A stretch of 64,000 bases of DNA from Pseudoflavitalea rhizosphaerae (GCF_003991355.1 NZ_RCSU01000008.1:1-64000), one strand, 5' to 3'. Shown: positions 24,539-34,440, numbered from the stretch's first letter. Notes: generated from the sequence alone by a model not told the origin. Made by a program: numbers and translations.

Positions 24539-24673
24539 AAGCAAAGATTGACTGAAATAAAAGTAGTCAATGCCTTAGAAGAACCCTTTCATAATTCTGG
24601 ATAAAATTTAAGTGAAATTCATTCCGGGATTGTTGTGTTTGCAAAAGCCGGATCATGCTTTAAAAAAACCTGA

Positions 24674-24970
24674 TCAGGAATATTGTTCGATAACGGATAT
24701 CAGCGAAGTTTTATCTATCATTCCCGGATGACGCCAGAGCACTTTTCCATTTTTGAAAAGTATAAAAGTGGGCACAGCCTGCACCTGGTATTCCCTGGGC
24801 GCCGCTGTGTTCTTATCGATATTCACGCGCACTATGCGCGCCCTGCCTTTCACAGCGCCGGCCACATCTTTGATCACGGGGTCCATTGCTTTGCAGGGAC
24901 CACACCAGTCGGCATAGAAATCAACCAGCACGGGTGTTTCGGACTGTATCAGTTCATTGAAGGTTTCCAT
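24674..24970 (-). CDS. Thioredoxin
   Basis: This is a 98-residue single thioredoxin domain: FYADWCGPCK with the redox pair C23-G-P-C26 and the cis-proline loop QAVPTFILF. There is no signal peptide, so it is cytoplasmic and reduces protein disulfides. It lies 9 bp after the 125-residue gene, probably in one operon with it and with the J-domain protein, suggesting a proteostasis or metal-stress unit together with the copper pump downstream. Confidence 0.93.
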   Translation of the reverse strand: METFNELIQSETPVLVDFYADWCGPCKAMDPVIKDVAGAVKGRARIVRVNIDKNTAAPREYQVQAVPTFILFKNGKVLWRHPGMIDKTSLISVIEQYS

Positions 24971-24979
24971 AATTACAAT

Positions 24980-25357
24980 TTAGTGCACAGTTCTGGTCAG
25001 TATCTGGATCTTCAGTTTGGCGGCGAGCGGACTGCTCACTTCCATATTGAGGATCACCAGGTGGAATCCGAGATCAGATACCAGCCAGTCGCGGCGCAAA
25101 TTACCCCCTGAACTGATAAAGATCATGCGGAAATGATTGCTGAGCGGCATTCCGGCAGCGGAGCAGGTTTCCATGGCTTTGTGCAGGGCCTGTTCCAGCG
25201 CTTCTTCATCGAACAATTCCTCCCCGATGAGGGAGCTGGTGTAATGGGTAAGATGACTGGTAATGATCCTGTCTGCCACCGCATCCATTACTGAATCATA
25301 ATCATCGTGCGTGAAGAAGTGCGGAATGATGCTACGTGTAAATGTATTGCTTTCCAT
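24980..25357 (-). CDS. Uncharacterised 125-residue protein between DnaJ and thioredoxin genes
   Basis: This is a mixed alpha/beta protein without signal peptide, membrane segment or Cys cluster. The first half is helical (YDSVMDAVADRIITSHLTHY, EALEQALHKAMETC), the second half shows two strands separated by RRDWLVSDLGFHLVILNM. It is not the DnaJ partner CbpM, whose MerR-like helix-turn-helix is not seen. Tight packing between a J-protein and thioredoxin suggests a shared stress role. No function is assigned. Confidence 0.6.
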   Translation of the reverse strand: MESNTFTRSIIPHFFTHDDYDSVMDAVADRIITSHLTHYTSSLIGEELFDEEALEQALHKAMETCSAAGMPLSNHFRMIFISSGGNLRRDWLVSDLGFHLVILNMEVSSPLAAKLKIQILTRTVH

Positions 25358-25398
25358 CTGACTGAGTTTAGTTCAACAATGCCGTGGTTATGATCGGA

Positions 25399-26316
25399 TC
25401 AGGCAAAAGTTCTGGACTGATTGAAACTGTCCTGCAATTGCCTGAATAATTCTTTTTGTTGTTCGGTCAGGTTTTCGGGGATATTCACCTGGATCTCCAG
25501 CAGCAGGTCGCCGTGCTGATCCGGATGGCCATACACAGGCATTCCCTTGCCTTTGATGCGCAACAGTTTTCCATTCTGGGTGCCGGGTGGAATAGTGATA
25601 TTGATCTTGCCGGTGAGTGTACTCACCTCCTGTTTACCTCCGAGCACCGCTGTAAAAAGATCCGACTGCAATGGATGAACGAGGTTATCTCCTTCCCTTC
25701 TGAACTGCGCATGTGGCAACACATGAATAGTGATATAAAGATCGCCTGCCGGGCCTCCGTTCACACCAGGTGCGCCTTTGCCACCCAGCTTGATCACCAG
25801 TCCATCGTAGGTGCCAGGTTTGAGCTTGATGCGAAGTTTCTGTTCATTCAGTTGCAGTAAGCGCGTTGTTCCGTGAAATGCTTCTTCGAGCGTGATGGTG
25901 GTTTCAGACTGGTAATCCCCTCCTTTCGATTTCCTGCTTCTTCTGCGGCCACTGCCACCAAAACCTCCGCCACCGAAAAAGGATTCGAAGATATCGTTGG
26001 GATCGCCTTCGAAATGGAAGCCTCCGCCTCCGGGATCATTACTGTAGTATTGGTGCTGTCCGCCACCTCCGGGTGGTGGCCCCTGTTCATTCATGCGGTT
26101 CCAGTTCTCGCCGAACTGATCGTATTTCTTTCTCTTATCCGGATCAGATAAAACTTCATAGGCTTCATTGATCTCTTTGAATTTGTTCTCTGCTTCTTTG
26201 TTGTTGGGGTTTTTGTCGGGATGATATTTTACTGCCAGTTTGCGATACGCTTTCTTGATATCGGCTTCTGATGCATCCCTGCCAATCCCCAGTATGGCAT
26301 AAAAATCTCTGGCCAT
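25399..26316 (-). CDS. DnaJ-class co-chaperone, CbpA type
   Basis: This is a 305-residue protein. J domain residues 1-70 contain the HPD motif in KYHPDKNPN and end with [10 protein letters not shown] Gly/Phe-rich linker follows ([18 protein letters not shown]), then the two beta-sandwich substrate domains ([19 protein letters not shown] ... [21 protein letters not shown]). The Cys-rich zinc domain of DnaJ is missing, as in CbpA. It stimulates DnaK ATPase and delivers unfolded clients in the cytoplasm. It is probably the first gene of the DnaJ/125-aa/thioredoxin/CopB run. Confidence 0.9.
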   Translation of the reverse strand: MARDFYAILGIGRDASEADIKKAYRKLAVKYHPDKNPNNKEAENKFKEINEAYEVLSDPDKRKKYDQFGENWNRMNEQGPPPGGGGQHQYYSNDPGGGGFHFEGDPNDIFESFFGGGGFGGSGRRRSRKSKGGDYQSETTITLEEAFHGTTRLLQLNEQKLRIKLKPGTYDGLVIKLGGKGAPGVNGGPAGDLYITIHVLPHAQFRREGDNLVHPLQSDLFTAVLGGKQEVSTLTGKINITIPPGTQNGKLLRIKGKGMPVYGHPDQHGDLLLEIQVNIPENLTEQQKELFRQLQDSFNQSRTFA

Positions 26317-26412
26317 CTTGCCTGGTATTTTATGAGAGAATAGAACTCCGGGTAGTGTCTACAGAAAGGTTTGAATAAGGGATTCCGGGTTGGTAATTCA
26401 ATATACAAAAAA

Positions 26413-26442
26413 TACCGGCATATTCCAAAGAACATGCCGGTA
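26413..26442 (-). terminator. Terminator after the Gfo/Idh/MocA gene
   Basis: TACCGGCAT (26413-26421) and ATGCCGGTA (26434-26442) form a perfect 9-bp stem. The A-run before it reads as T on the minus strand, 18 bp beyond the stop at 26461. Confidence 0.7.
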
Positions 26443-26460
26443 AGCAGTATGATGAATTCA

Positions 26461-27849
26461 TTACATTTTAATGGACATCACTTTGTCGCTTTTGCGACTG
26501 GCTTCAGCCATGAAGCCCATGATATGGCTTTCGATACTGTCGTCGATAGTGCTGGTGAGCACATTGGGGTTCTGCTGGGCTACAGCCTGCACAAAGTCGC
26601 GAGCGAGGCCCCAGTCGCCGCCGCCATGACCGCTGTTCTTGTAATCATCCACGTCTTCGGCCTTGGGCACCAGTTTTGTTACTTTGCCGGTGCGGAAGTC
26701 TGTCACCAGCAATTCTTCCATATCGCCCACCATATCTCCCATGGACCCCATGATGCGTGTTCTTCTGCCGTGATAGGAAGTGAAAGCCTCCATGCTGAAA
26801 CTGGCGGTCACATTATCGGCGAAGCGGATATTGGTGATATAGTGATCTGGCTGGTCATTGTCCATCCGGTATACGCAACGGCCGTAATTGGTGGTCTTCA
26901 GTTGCTCCATGATGAATTCCGGGTGTTTGCTTTTGTCATCCGGAAGATCGAATACATACAGCCTTTGGCGTTTCTCGTAGTAGTTCCTGATGGCAGAATA
27001 CGGGCATGTTTTTTCTACTGCGCAACCATCCGTACAACGTGCTGTGCTTCCCGCCGGCGCATTTTCTTTACGGAACCATTTGAGGTCACCCATGGCGGAG
27101 ATCTGCTTACCAGGTTTGTTGATCACCCATTTGATGATATCGAGATCGTGACAGGATTTGGCCAGTAGTATCGGCGTGGTGGCTTTTGAGTTATGCCAGT
27201 TGCCGCGCACATAAGAATGCGCCATATGTGTATGTTCGATGGGCTCGAAATGCTGAACGCTGATGATCTCGCCGATGGCGCCTGCCTGCAGCAGTTCTTT
27301 CATCTTCACAAAGTATGGCGCATAACGAAGCACGTGACAAACAGCTACTATCCGGCCTGTTTTTTTTGCGAGGGCCAGGATATCGCGGCATTCTTTCTCT
27401 GTGGGAGCGATGGGCTTTTCGAGCAGGATATCATAACCCATCTGCAATGCTTTCATACAGGGGCCATAGTGCAGGTTATCAGGTGTGGTGATGATGATGG
27501 CATCTGCAAACTTTGGCCGCTTGAAAACATCTTCCCATGTATTGAAGCGATTGGCATCGGGGATCTTGTGTTTGGCGGCATAGCGCTCATTGCGGAGGGG
27601 AATGGGCTCGGCCACACCAATGATGTCCAGCTGATCAGGGTACTTCAATCCGAAATTGCCATACACGTTGCCGCGGCTGCCTGCGCCGAGTGTGATGGCG
27701 GTAACGGGTTTATCTAATTTCTTATGAAGCGGATTGGGAGGAAGCGTGTATGCGTAGGTGTTATTACCGAGGTCGGCGAGTGCGTCTTTGCCTAATACTA
27801 CGGCGCCAACGCCGATACCTAATGATTTGATCAGATTTCTCCTGTTCAT
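26461..27849 (-). CDS. Gfo/Idh/MocA-family oxidoreductase with a Tat-like signal
   Basis: This is a 462-residue protein. The N-terminus MNRRNLIKSLGIGVG carries the twin-Arg and hydrophobic stretch of an exported oxidoreductase. The Rossmann fold follows: ITLGAGSRGNVYG, then ILLEKPIAPT with the EKP cofactor/catalytic motif, and HVLRYAPYF. A conserved Cys set (CTDGCAVEKTC) is typical of this secreted subfamily. NAD(P)-linked oxidation or reduction of a sugar is expected; the substrate is unknown. An in-frame extension to 28023 exists but would bury the signal and run into the next gene; ATG 27849 is chosen. Confidence 0.85.
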   Translation of the reverse strand: MNRRNLIKSLGIGVGAVVLGKDALADLGNNTYAYTLPPNPLHKKLDKPVTAITLGAGSRGNVYGNFGLKYPDQLDIIGVAEPIPLRNERYAAKHKIPDANRFNTWEDVFKRPKFADAIIITTPDNLHYGPCMKALQMGYDILLEKPIAPTEKECRDILALAKKTGRIVAVCHVLRYAPYFVKMKELLQAGAIGEIISVQHFEPIEHTHMAHSYVRGNWHNSKATTPILLAKSCHDLDIIKWVINKPGKQISAMGDLKWFRKENAPAGSTARCTDGCAVEKTCPYSAIRNYYEKRQRLYVFDLPDDKSKHPEFIMEQLKTTNYGRCVYRMDNDQPDHYITNIRFADNVTASFSMEAFTSYHGRRTRIMGSMGDMVGDMEELLVTDFRTGKVTKLVPKAEDVDDYKNSGHGGGDWGLARDFVQAVAQQNPNVLTSTIDDSIESHIMGFMAEASRKSDKVMSIKM

Positions 27850-28012
27850 GGGTATGAGTTGTAATGTGGAATTACAACAATAATAGTATAAAAATCGAAA
27901 AAACGAAAGGAGAAATGAAAGGCATCGAAAATAAGTGGAAGAATGAAATAATGGAATTGCGTTCCAACTGCCACGCCGGGCGAACCCGGCATGGCAGAGA
28001 AACGCGTTGTTA

Positions 28013-28507
28013 CTATGGAACAACGAGAACTCTTAGCGGCTCTGTGATAAGCGTTGAGTTGTCATCCAGCGTGATCTTTAAATAGAATTGCAGTGGCAGC
28101 TCCACTGCATTGATGGCATTATTGGCAGGCAAAGGCCTGTTAGTTTTGGCCATCCAGGTGGCCAGGGTAGACGCAAAGGTTACTTTATTGCCATTACCCG
28201 GAATTGGAGCATCAATGTAATTTGCTGCTGTAGACAGCAATCCTGCCGGTGCGGAGGCGGCAATTACTTTGGTGATCTCTTTGATGGTCCTTCCGGAACT
28301 GGCAGGGATCTCCAGGTTATAGCTGAAGGCGCCTGCTGCGCGGGATGCGCGCACGGTATAGCCGGGTCTGAGATCTGTATAGTTGGTAACCGTTACCGGG
28401 ATAGCAGGCCTGATGTCCAGCAACTGAGGATCATAATCATCTTTGTCGCAGGATGAAACCGCTGTCATCAGTGCGAGGCAGATCAAACTATATTTAATGA
28501 TTTTCAT
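28013..28507 (-). CDS. Lipoprotein downstream of SusC/SusD
   Basis: This is a 164-residue protein with a lipobox TAVSSC (Cys 20) followed by DKDDYDP, an acidic start typical of surface export in Bacteroidota. The mature part has strands suggesting a small beta-sandwich (VTVTNYTDLRPGYTVR, FYLKITLDDNSTL). It is the third gene of a SusC/SusD/lipoprotein set, 29 bp after susD, and is likely a surface accessory protein that helps bind the ligand. A hairpin near 27970-27995 lies beyond its stop but has no T tract. Confidence 0.65.
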   Translation of the reverse strand: MKIIKYSLICLALMTAVSSCDKDDYDPQLLDIRPAIPVTVTNYTDLRPGYTVRASRAAGAFSYNLEIPASSGRTIKEITKVIAASAPAGLLSTAANYIDAPIPGNGNKVTFASTLATWMAKTNRPLPANNAINAVELPLQFYLKITLDDNSTLITEPLRVLVVP

Positions 28508-28536
28508 ATCAATTCATTTTATGTAATGGATCAGAT

Positions 28537-30021
28537 TTACATACCCCACCAGACTTTCTGATTTGTCAATGGCCTGGGTGATGGCACATTTGGGTTAGCT
28601 GAAGTTTCGTTCGGCGGATATGTATAACGTTTTGGAATAACTGAAGGGTCATCACCTGAAGCATTGAGCGCTACGTTCAGATCAGGGATACCTGTTCTTC
28701 GGTAGTCGTTGTAAGCTTCCAGCGGATTGGTCACGTTGGAAATATATTTCCAGGTGAGGATCTGTTTCAGTTTGTTGGCGTCAGTGCCGGAGAGTGTAAC
28801 CAGTGCGGCATTGTTTGCAAAGAAGTCATCTACATCTGCTGCTCCCATACCTGCTTTGAACATGGCTGCCCTGATGCCTTCTTTAAAGAGTGCATCCGCA
28901 TTGCCGGCGGTACCCAGCCTGATAGCAGACTCGGCAAGGATAAAAGCCCGGTTGGTGTTGTTGATCATTCTTACATACGTAGCCCCTGCCCTGACCGTAC
29001 CGGTTACTACAGAGTCATACCTGGAACGTGTAGCCAATGAGGGCGCTGTAACTGCTGCTCCATTTTCATATGTTACAAAATTACCACTGGGTGTTGTATA
29101 AAGGAATTCAACGTATTTGCGGACGTTGGGGGAAAGCGCATCTACAATATTCAGGAATCTTGTGCTCATCATCATGTCGGTTTCCCGGTTGGTTATGTTG
29201 AAAGCGTAGATCGGGCTTTGGCTGCCTGATGCAGTACCGTAAGGAACATCAAAGTCGTCTCCATTGCTCTTGATGTACCTGCCATCTGCCAGCACATCAT
29301 CGATCACGGATTTGGCAAGCGTTGGATTCACATTACTGATGGTAATGGCCAGTTTAAGCAGTAGCGTATTGCCTACGGCAATCCATTTATCCACGTCTCC
29401 GTTAAAAACAAGGTCTTCATCAAATTCTCCCAGTTCAAAACCTCCTTCCGGGGTATCCTTTTCAAGATCTGCAATACCTTCCTTTACGAGGACGAACAGG
29501 CTTTGGATACCAAGTGAGGCATTACCCTGGTAGATATCTTCCTGTTTATCGAAACGTGGTGTTGGATACTCACGGATATTACCAGCCTGTGAATAGGGCA
29601 CATCTCCCCAAAGATCTGTAGCAATGGAGAGCAGGTATGCTTTCTGGATCTTGGCCACACCGGCATAATGCGGACCTGTTTCCTGTGTTTTGGCGATCAG
29701 TGTATTGATGGGAGGAAGTGCGCCAACATAGATCTCGAAATTCCAGGCATTATCGAAATTACCTGCCAGGTTATAGATATCGAAGCCCAGCGCCTGGTTG
29801 GCAGTGCCTGCATTGTGTTGTACCAGCAGGCTGGCCACCCTTGCCAACTCGTTGCCATTGGTAAAGGCGAGTGTATAAGTGGTTGCCGGCAATAATGCCC
29901 GTGGCGGAACATCCGCCGGATTGTTCGGGTCTGTGTTTACATCCAGGAAGTCGCTTTTGCTGCATCCTGCTGAAACTATTGTCAACAAGCCGAGCAAGCC
30001 TATGATAAGTTTATTCTTCAT
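28537..30021 (-). CDS. SusD/RagB-family outer-membrane lipoprotein (SusD-like_2)
   Basis: This is a 494-residue protein. The signal ends in a lipobox (LTIVSAGC, Cys about 20), then SKSDFLDVNTDPNNP, the hallmark start of the SusD-like_2 group. TPR-like helices appear in KIQKAYLLSIATDLWGDVPY and in the C-terminal half (AILAESAIRLG...KEGI). SusD-type proteins cap the SusC barrel and hand over ligand. It lies 23 bp after susC on the same strand. The ligand is unknown: no glycosidase or peptidase accompanies this set. Confidence 0.9.
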   Translation of the reverse strand: MKNKLIIGLLGLLTIVSAGCSKSDFLDVNTDPNNPADVPPRALLPATTYTLAFTNGNELARVASLLVQHNAGTANQALGFDIYNLAGNFDNAWNFEIYVGALPPINTLIAKTQETGPHYAGVAKIQKAYLLSIATDLWGDVPYSQAGNIREYPTPRFDKQEDIYQGNASLGIQSLFVLVKEGIADLEKDTPEGGFELGEFDEDLVFNGDVDKWIAVGNTLLLKLAITISNVNPTLAKSVIDDVLADGRYIKSNGDDFDVPYGTASGSQSPIYAFNITNRETDMMMSTRFLNIVDALSPNVRKYVEFLYTTPSGNFVTYENGAAVTAPSLATRSRYDSVVTGTVRAGATYVRMINNTNRAFILAESAIRLGTAGNADALFKEGIRAAMFKAGMGAADVDDFFANNAALVTLSGTDANKLKQILTWKYISNVTNPLEAYNDYRRTGIPDLNVALNASGDDPSVIPKRYTYPPNETSANPNVPSPRPLTNQKVWWGM

Positions 30022-30044
30022 AACAATAGAATTAATCTTTTCAA

Positions 30045-33000
30045 TTATTTAAATGCCACCCTCAGGCTAACACCCATTGTTCTTGAATTGGGCGCACCCT
30101 GGAGGTCGAGGCCACGGAGATTGCCTGCACCCTGGGTGTTCACTTCAGGGTCCATCGGATAATTCGGTGCATAGAACCAGAGATTACGTGCGAATGCTGT
30201 TAAGCGCACCATGCTCAGTGGTGTTTTGTCCAGCACGCTGGCAGGAAGCTCATATCCGAGGGAAAGTTCCCTGAGCCTGAGTACTGTTGCATCAAACACA
30301 CTGAGATCTGATTGAATACCGGGAGCTCTCCAATATTGGTATGGAGTGATCTGGATATTGTTCTGGATGTATTTTCCTGATCCTGCAGGATCTTCAATTA
30401 CACCGGGAATGATCATGGGCGATGACCTGTCTCCTCCTGTCTCTTTCAGCAATCCATTATTACGCATGAACGCCACCGTGAATGAATAGATATCACCTCC
30501 TTTTGTATAATCCCAAAGGAAACCGAGGGTGATGCCTTTGAACCGGAAAGTATTGGTGATACCCGCTGTCCATTCAGGGTTCGGATCTGCCACTACGGAG
30601 TTGGGGATACCTGCGGCATAGGTGCCGGTATTACGGTTGATGATATATTGCCCATCTTCAGTCCTTGGAAGTTTACTGCCGATGATCACACCGTATGCAT
30701 AACCTTTGGCGATCGATGCAACAGTACCACTGAAGCTTTGACCGGATGCGATGGGAAAATTCTCGATATCCGGGGCGATATCCACCACTTCATTCTTGAT
30801 GGTTGTGAAATTGGCGCTGATATCCCACTGGAAGTTCTTTCCATTGAAGGGAGATCCGGTAAGGCCGAGCTCAAAGCCCTTATTGATCATTTCACCAACA
30901 TTCAGCAGGCGTGCGGAATAACCAGTTGATGCGGGTACCGCCACGGAGAAGATCTGGTCTTTGCTGGTGGTGTGGAACACTGCCGCATCGATACTCAGCC
31001 TGTTCCTGAAGAAGCCCAGATTAAGCCCTACTTCGTAAGATGTAGTGAACTCCGGTTTCAGGTCAGGATTGGCGAGCACATTATTGGGAGTGAAACCGGC
31101 AAGTGGATTACCCCCGATAGATAATGGGAAGAATATGCCTGCCACATTATTACCCAATGCGGGTTTAACAAATACATTCATCAAAGAATAAGGAGGCGCA
31201 TCCCTGCCCACCCTGGCGGCGCTTGCTCTAAGTTTACCATAAGAGAACCAGTCATTGGTGATGTCGAAGGCATCAGAGAAAACAAAGCTGGCTGCAGCAG
31301 CGGGATACAGGTATGTGTTCTTGTTCTTTGGAAGCGTAGAACTCTGGTCAACACGACCTGTCAATTCCAGGAAAAGGTAGTTCTGCCAGTCCAGTGAGAT
31401 CTGTCCGTAAAATCCCACTATCCTGTGCAGGGTTGTTTGTTCCAGTGTACCATTTGAGAAAACGGTACCGTTGCTGTTGTTGTAAAAGCCTGGAATAATA
31501 AGACCATCACCTTGTGCGGCAACAGTCTGGAACCTGCGCTGGTTAACACCCCAGCCCAGCATGGCTGTTGCATTGAGGCCATCTGTGAAAATATCCCTCT
31601 TCTTGCCGGTCACCATCAGGTCGCTGTTCAGTTCCTGCCGGTAAAAGGTATTATCGAGGATCATACCATTGGGAACGGCAAAGGAACCTGTGCCGTACCA
31701 GGTTTTGCGCCTGTCGGTATAAACGTCTGCGCCTAACCGGTAGGTTGCGTTCAGCCAGGGAAGGATATCGTAACCGATGGTGGCAGTTCCGAGGAACCTG
31801 CTGAGATTATCCTTATTGCCGTTTTCATTCAAGGTATAGTATGGGTTCTCGATGCTGGCCGTGGACATCTGGTATTTCTGATCACCATTGGGGAACATGT
31901 AGTCGTTCTTATACGACTGCAGGTCCAGGCTTCTGGGAACGCTTACCAGGTTGGCAAAGCCCGTACCACCACCGGCGCTGTTACCACCGATCACACCATC
32001 TGTATTGGAATTGATATAGGAGACGGTGGCTCCCAGTTTCAATTTACCGATCGTGGTATTTCCACCGAATTGGATATTTGTCCTAACCAGTTTGGTGTTG
32101 GGAAGGATACCGCGTTGAACGAGGTGACCAACATTGAAGGTGGCATTCTGCGTATTGTCGCCGGTATTGATAGTGAGGTTGTTTTCATTCAGGCTACCTG
32201 TTCTGAAGAAGTCCCTGATATTGTCCTTATGCAATTGATAAGGCCAGGGCTCGCCGGTAGCCGGATCGATGAGACCATTGGCCAGTGTGGGCTCGGTGCC
32301 GAATTTTGGTCCCCAGGATTGAGCGGAAAGCCTGTTATGGATCATATTGGCGCCCTGACCATATTCATCCTGGAGGTCTGGAAGACCGCTCACTTTCTGA
32401 ACTGCGTATGAGCTTCCCAGTGATACGTCCAGTCTTCCCTTGCCGCCTGCACCTTTTTTTGTGGTAATGATGATGGCGCCATTGGAAGCGCGGGAACCAT
32501 AAAGGGCTGCCGCAGCAGGCCCCTTGAGGATGTTAACTGACTCGATATTGTTAAGGTTCAGATCGGAGATCCGGTTGGAAGGCTGGGCATCGCCGAGTGT
32601 GCTGATGGGACCGCCTGAGTTACCGGCGGGCCTGTCCACATCATTACTAACAGGAACACCATCCACCACAAAGAGAGGCTGGTTGCTTCCGAGGAACGAT
32701 GTGATACCACGGATATTGATATTGGAAGAAGCGCCGGGACTACCGGATGCGCCCGTGATGTTCAGACCCGCTACTTTACCCTGGAGTGCATTCACCAGGT
32801 TGGGTTCACCCTTGTTGGCGATCTGGTCTGTTTTCAGGTTGGTGGTGGCATAACCGAGTGAGCGACGGTCGCGACTGATACCCTGTGCGGTTACTACTAC
32901 TTCGCTCAATTCCTGACCTGAACTTTTTTGAAGCGTGATATCATAGGTAAGTGCTGGTGTCAGTGGGATTTCCTGTTCTGTAAATCCTACTGAAGACACT

Positions 33001-33209
33001 ACCAGGACCTGAGCAGATTGAGGAATCGTTAACGTAAAGCTGCCATCACTTTTCGTAGTTGTTCCTGATCTCGCTCCTTTTGCCCGGACTGAAGCTGCAG
33101 CAACGGGATCACCTTTATCGTCCTTGACGATGCCGGAGATACTTCTCGTTTGTGCAACAGCAAACAATACAGACAGGAGACATGTAAAAACAAGTAATAA
33201 GCGTTTCAT
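30045..33209 (-). CDS. SusC/RagA-family TonB-dependent outer-membrane transporter
   Basis: This is a 1054-residue protein. The signal peptide (MKRLLLVFTCLLSVLFAVAQ) is followed by a carboxypeptidase-like beta-sandwich (ISGIVKDDKGDPVAAASVRAK), the TonB-box region ELSEVVVTAQG, the plug (INIRGI, PLFVVDGVPVSND, NILKGPAAAALYGSRASNGAI) and a 22-strand barrel with the usual C-terminal Phe (RVAFK). It imports a ligand delivered by SusD using TonB energy. It is the first gene of a three-gene unit; the 334 bp before it also serve the divergent LytTR gene. Confidence 0.95.
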   Translation of the reverse strand: MKRLLLVFTCLLSVLFAVAQTRSISGIVKDDKGDPVAAASVRAKGARSGTTTKSDGSFTLTIPQSAQVLVVSSVGFTEQEIPLTPALTYDITLQKSSGQELSEVVVTAQGISRDRRSLGYATTNLKTDQIANKGEPNLVNALQGKVAGLNITGASGSPGASSNINIRGITSFLGSNQPLFVVDGVPVSNDVDRPAGNSGGPISTLGDAQPSNRISDLNLNNIESVNILKGPAAAALYGSRASNGAIIITTKKGAGGKGRLDVSLGSSYAVQKVSGLPDLQDEYGQGANMIHNRLSAQSWGPKFGTEPTLANGLIDPATGEPWPYQLHKDNIRDFFRTGSLNENNLTINTGDNTQNATFNVGHLVQRGILPNTKLVRTNIQFGGNTTIGKLKLGATVSYINSNTDGVIGGNSAGGGTGFANLVSVPRSLDLQSYKNDYMFPNGDQKYQMSTASIENPYYTLNENGNKDNLSRFLGTATIGYDILPWLNATYRLGADVYTDRRKTWYGTGSFAVPNGMILDNTFYRQELNSDLMVTGKKRDIFTDGLNATAMLGWGVNQRRFQTVAAQGDGLIIPGFYNNSNGTVFSNGTLEQTTLHRIVGFYGQISLDWQNYLFLELTGRVDQSSTLPKNKNTYLYPAAAASFVFSDAFDITNDWFSYGKLRASAARVGRDAPPYSLMNVFVKPALGNNVAGIFFPLSIGGNPLAGFTPNNVLANPDLKPEFTTSYEVGLNLGFFRNRLSIDAAVFHTTSKDQIFSVAVPASTGYSARLLNVGEMINKGFELGLTGSPFNGKNFQWDISANFTTIKNEVVDIAPDIENFPIASGQSFSGTVASIAKGYAYGVIIGSKLPRTEDGQYIINRNTGTYAAGIPNSVVADPNPEWTAGITNTFRFKGITLGFLWDYTKGGDIYSFTVAFMRNNGLLKETGGDRSSPMIIPGVIEDPAGSGKYIQNNIQITPYQYWRAPGIQSDLSVFDATVLRLRELSLGYELPASVLDKTPLSMVRLTAFARNLWFYAPNYPMDPEVNTQGAGNLRGLDLQGAPNSRTMGVSLRVAFK

Positions 33210-33543
33210 TGCCTGCGATTTTTTGTTTGGAATAAAAAACTAAGGCAACAAAAGGCCCGGCTACGCTTCTACCTTACTGCGTTTTGTTCCTGAACCATGA
33301 ATTTTAGAACCTGAAGCAGCATTTTATTGCGCGAAGTGCTCTATCTTTACAGCCAACTCCCCTACTATAAGACCGGACTGTATCGTTAATTACTGCTGTA
33401 CTTCAGTAATTGAATATGTTTTGAAACCAGGATGAAGTATTACCGAAAGCTTGATTGAAATTATCGAGTTGGTAAGTGTTCAAAATATCGTCACATGAGA
33501 TTATTCCGAATTGCACAATTCACATTTGAAAAATTGTAGTTGT
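33210..33543. other. Divergent regulatory gap between susC and the LytTR gene
   Basis: This is 334 bp without a gene. No clear TTTG/TAnnTTTG pair was found for either side. GAATTGCACAATTC (33508-33521) is an exact 6-2-6 inverted repeat 22 bp before the LytTR start and could be an operator for it. An upstream in-frame TTG at 33511 would begin inside this palindrome. Confidence 0.35.
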
Positions 33544-34434
33544 ATGAACCGGAATAATTACCTGCGTTTGTCTGTAACTGTTCTGCTGGGAGTGATCATT
33601 CCTCTTCTTTCAGGTTTATTTGTGCCTTCACAATACCATCCTGCAGCGTTACTGATTACCTGTTTCTTTTTTATAGCTCTGACCTTTCTGATCGTTACTG
33701 TTACCCGAATAGTGCAATTGCGGTTACGTGAACAACCCTGGTTGAATCACAACCTGCTGAAAAAAATAACCGCTACCGCTGCCGTGAATGCTCTTCTTAG
33801 TGTGTTCATTGCCGGTATGTTGGTATATATATGGACCATGTTCACCAAACAGCAGGTATCAACAGGTATCGTGTTGCAATACCTCGCGGATCTGGTGCTG
33901 GGTATTATTATCCTCACACTCAGCGAAGAGTTATTGATGCTGAATCGTGAAAAGAAGATCGCGCAGCATGGTCCGCAGGCGCTTGTTGCGGAACAATTGC
34001 CTCCTGCTGGGGTGGTACATCAACAGGAACGCGAGGAAGCAGTCCCTGCTTTAACTGAAAGCAGTTCAGTTATCATCGGATCAGTCAATCACCGGCCTAA
34101 GAGCAGGCTGTTGTTACGAAAAGGGTATGAAAATATTCCTGTGAAGCTGGAAAATATAGCATTGTTCTACACTGAGAACAAGATCGTATATGCGGTAGAT
34201 GGCAGCGGCAAAAAATACCAGGCTGATAAGAAACTGAGTGAACTTGAAGCAGAGTTGAATACCGATCTCTTTTTCAGGGCTAACCGGCAATATATTATCG
34301 GCCTTAATTTCATCAAAGGGTTCAAGCCTTTTGAAAAAGTAAAACTTCAGGTAGACCTCACTGTTTCAGACGCCATAGTGATCATCAGCCAGGAAACCGC
34401 TCCGGCCTTCCGTAAATGGATGAACGAAGTGTGA
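33544..34434 (+). CDS. Membrane-bound LytTR-type transcription regulator
   Basis: This is a 296-residue protein. Four hydrophobic helices occupy about residues 8-130 (LSVTVLLGVIIPLLSGLF; ALLITCFFFIALTFLIVTV; AAVNALLSVFIAGMLVYIW; VLQYLADLVLGIIILTL). After a linker, residues 190-296 form a LytTR DNA-binding domain: IPVKLENIALFYTENKIVY, LDTLE-like KKLSELEAEL, FFRANRQYIIGLNFI. The protein would sit in the inner membrane and bind DNA directly, without a separate kinase. ATG 33544 starts it; a TTG 33 bp upstream is unlikely. Being divergent to a SusC/SusD set, it may control that set. Confidence 0.8.
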   Translation: MNRNNYLRLSVTVLLGVIIPLLSGLFVPSQYHPAALLITCFFFIALTFLIVTVTRIVQLRLREQPWLNHNLLKKITATAAVNALLSVFIAGMLVYIWTMFTKQQVSTGIVLQYLADLVLGIIILTLSEELLMLNREKKIAQHGPQALVAEQLPPAGVVHQQEREEAVPALTESSSVIIGSVNHRPKSRLLLRKGYENIPVKLENIALFYTENKIVYAVDGSGKKYQADKKLSELEAELNTDLFFRANRQYIIGLNFIKGFKPFEKVKLQVDLTVSDAIVIISQETAPAFRKWMNEV

Positions 34435-34440
34435 ACGATT

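Noticed and set aside
27970-27995. Hairpin GCCACGCCGGG/CCCGGCATGGC considered as a terminator after the SusD-set lipoprotein
   Set aside because: The stem is good but no T tract follows on either strand; kept only as a note.
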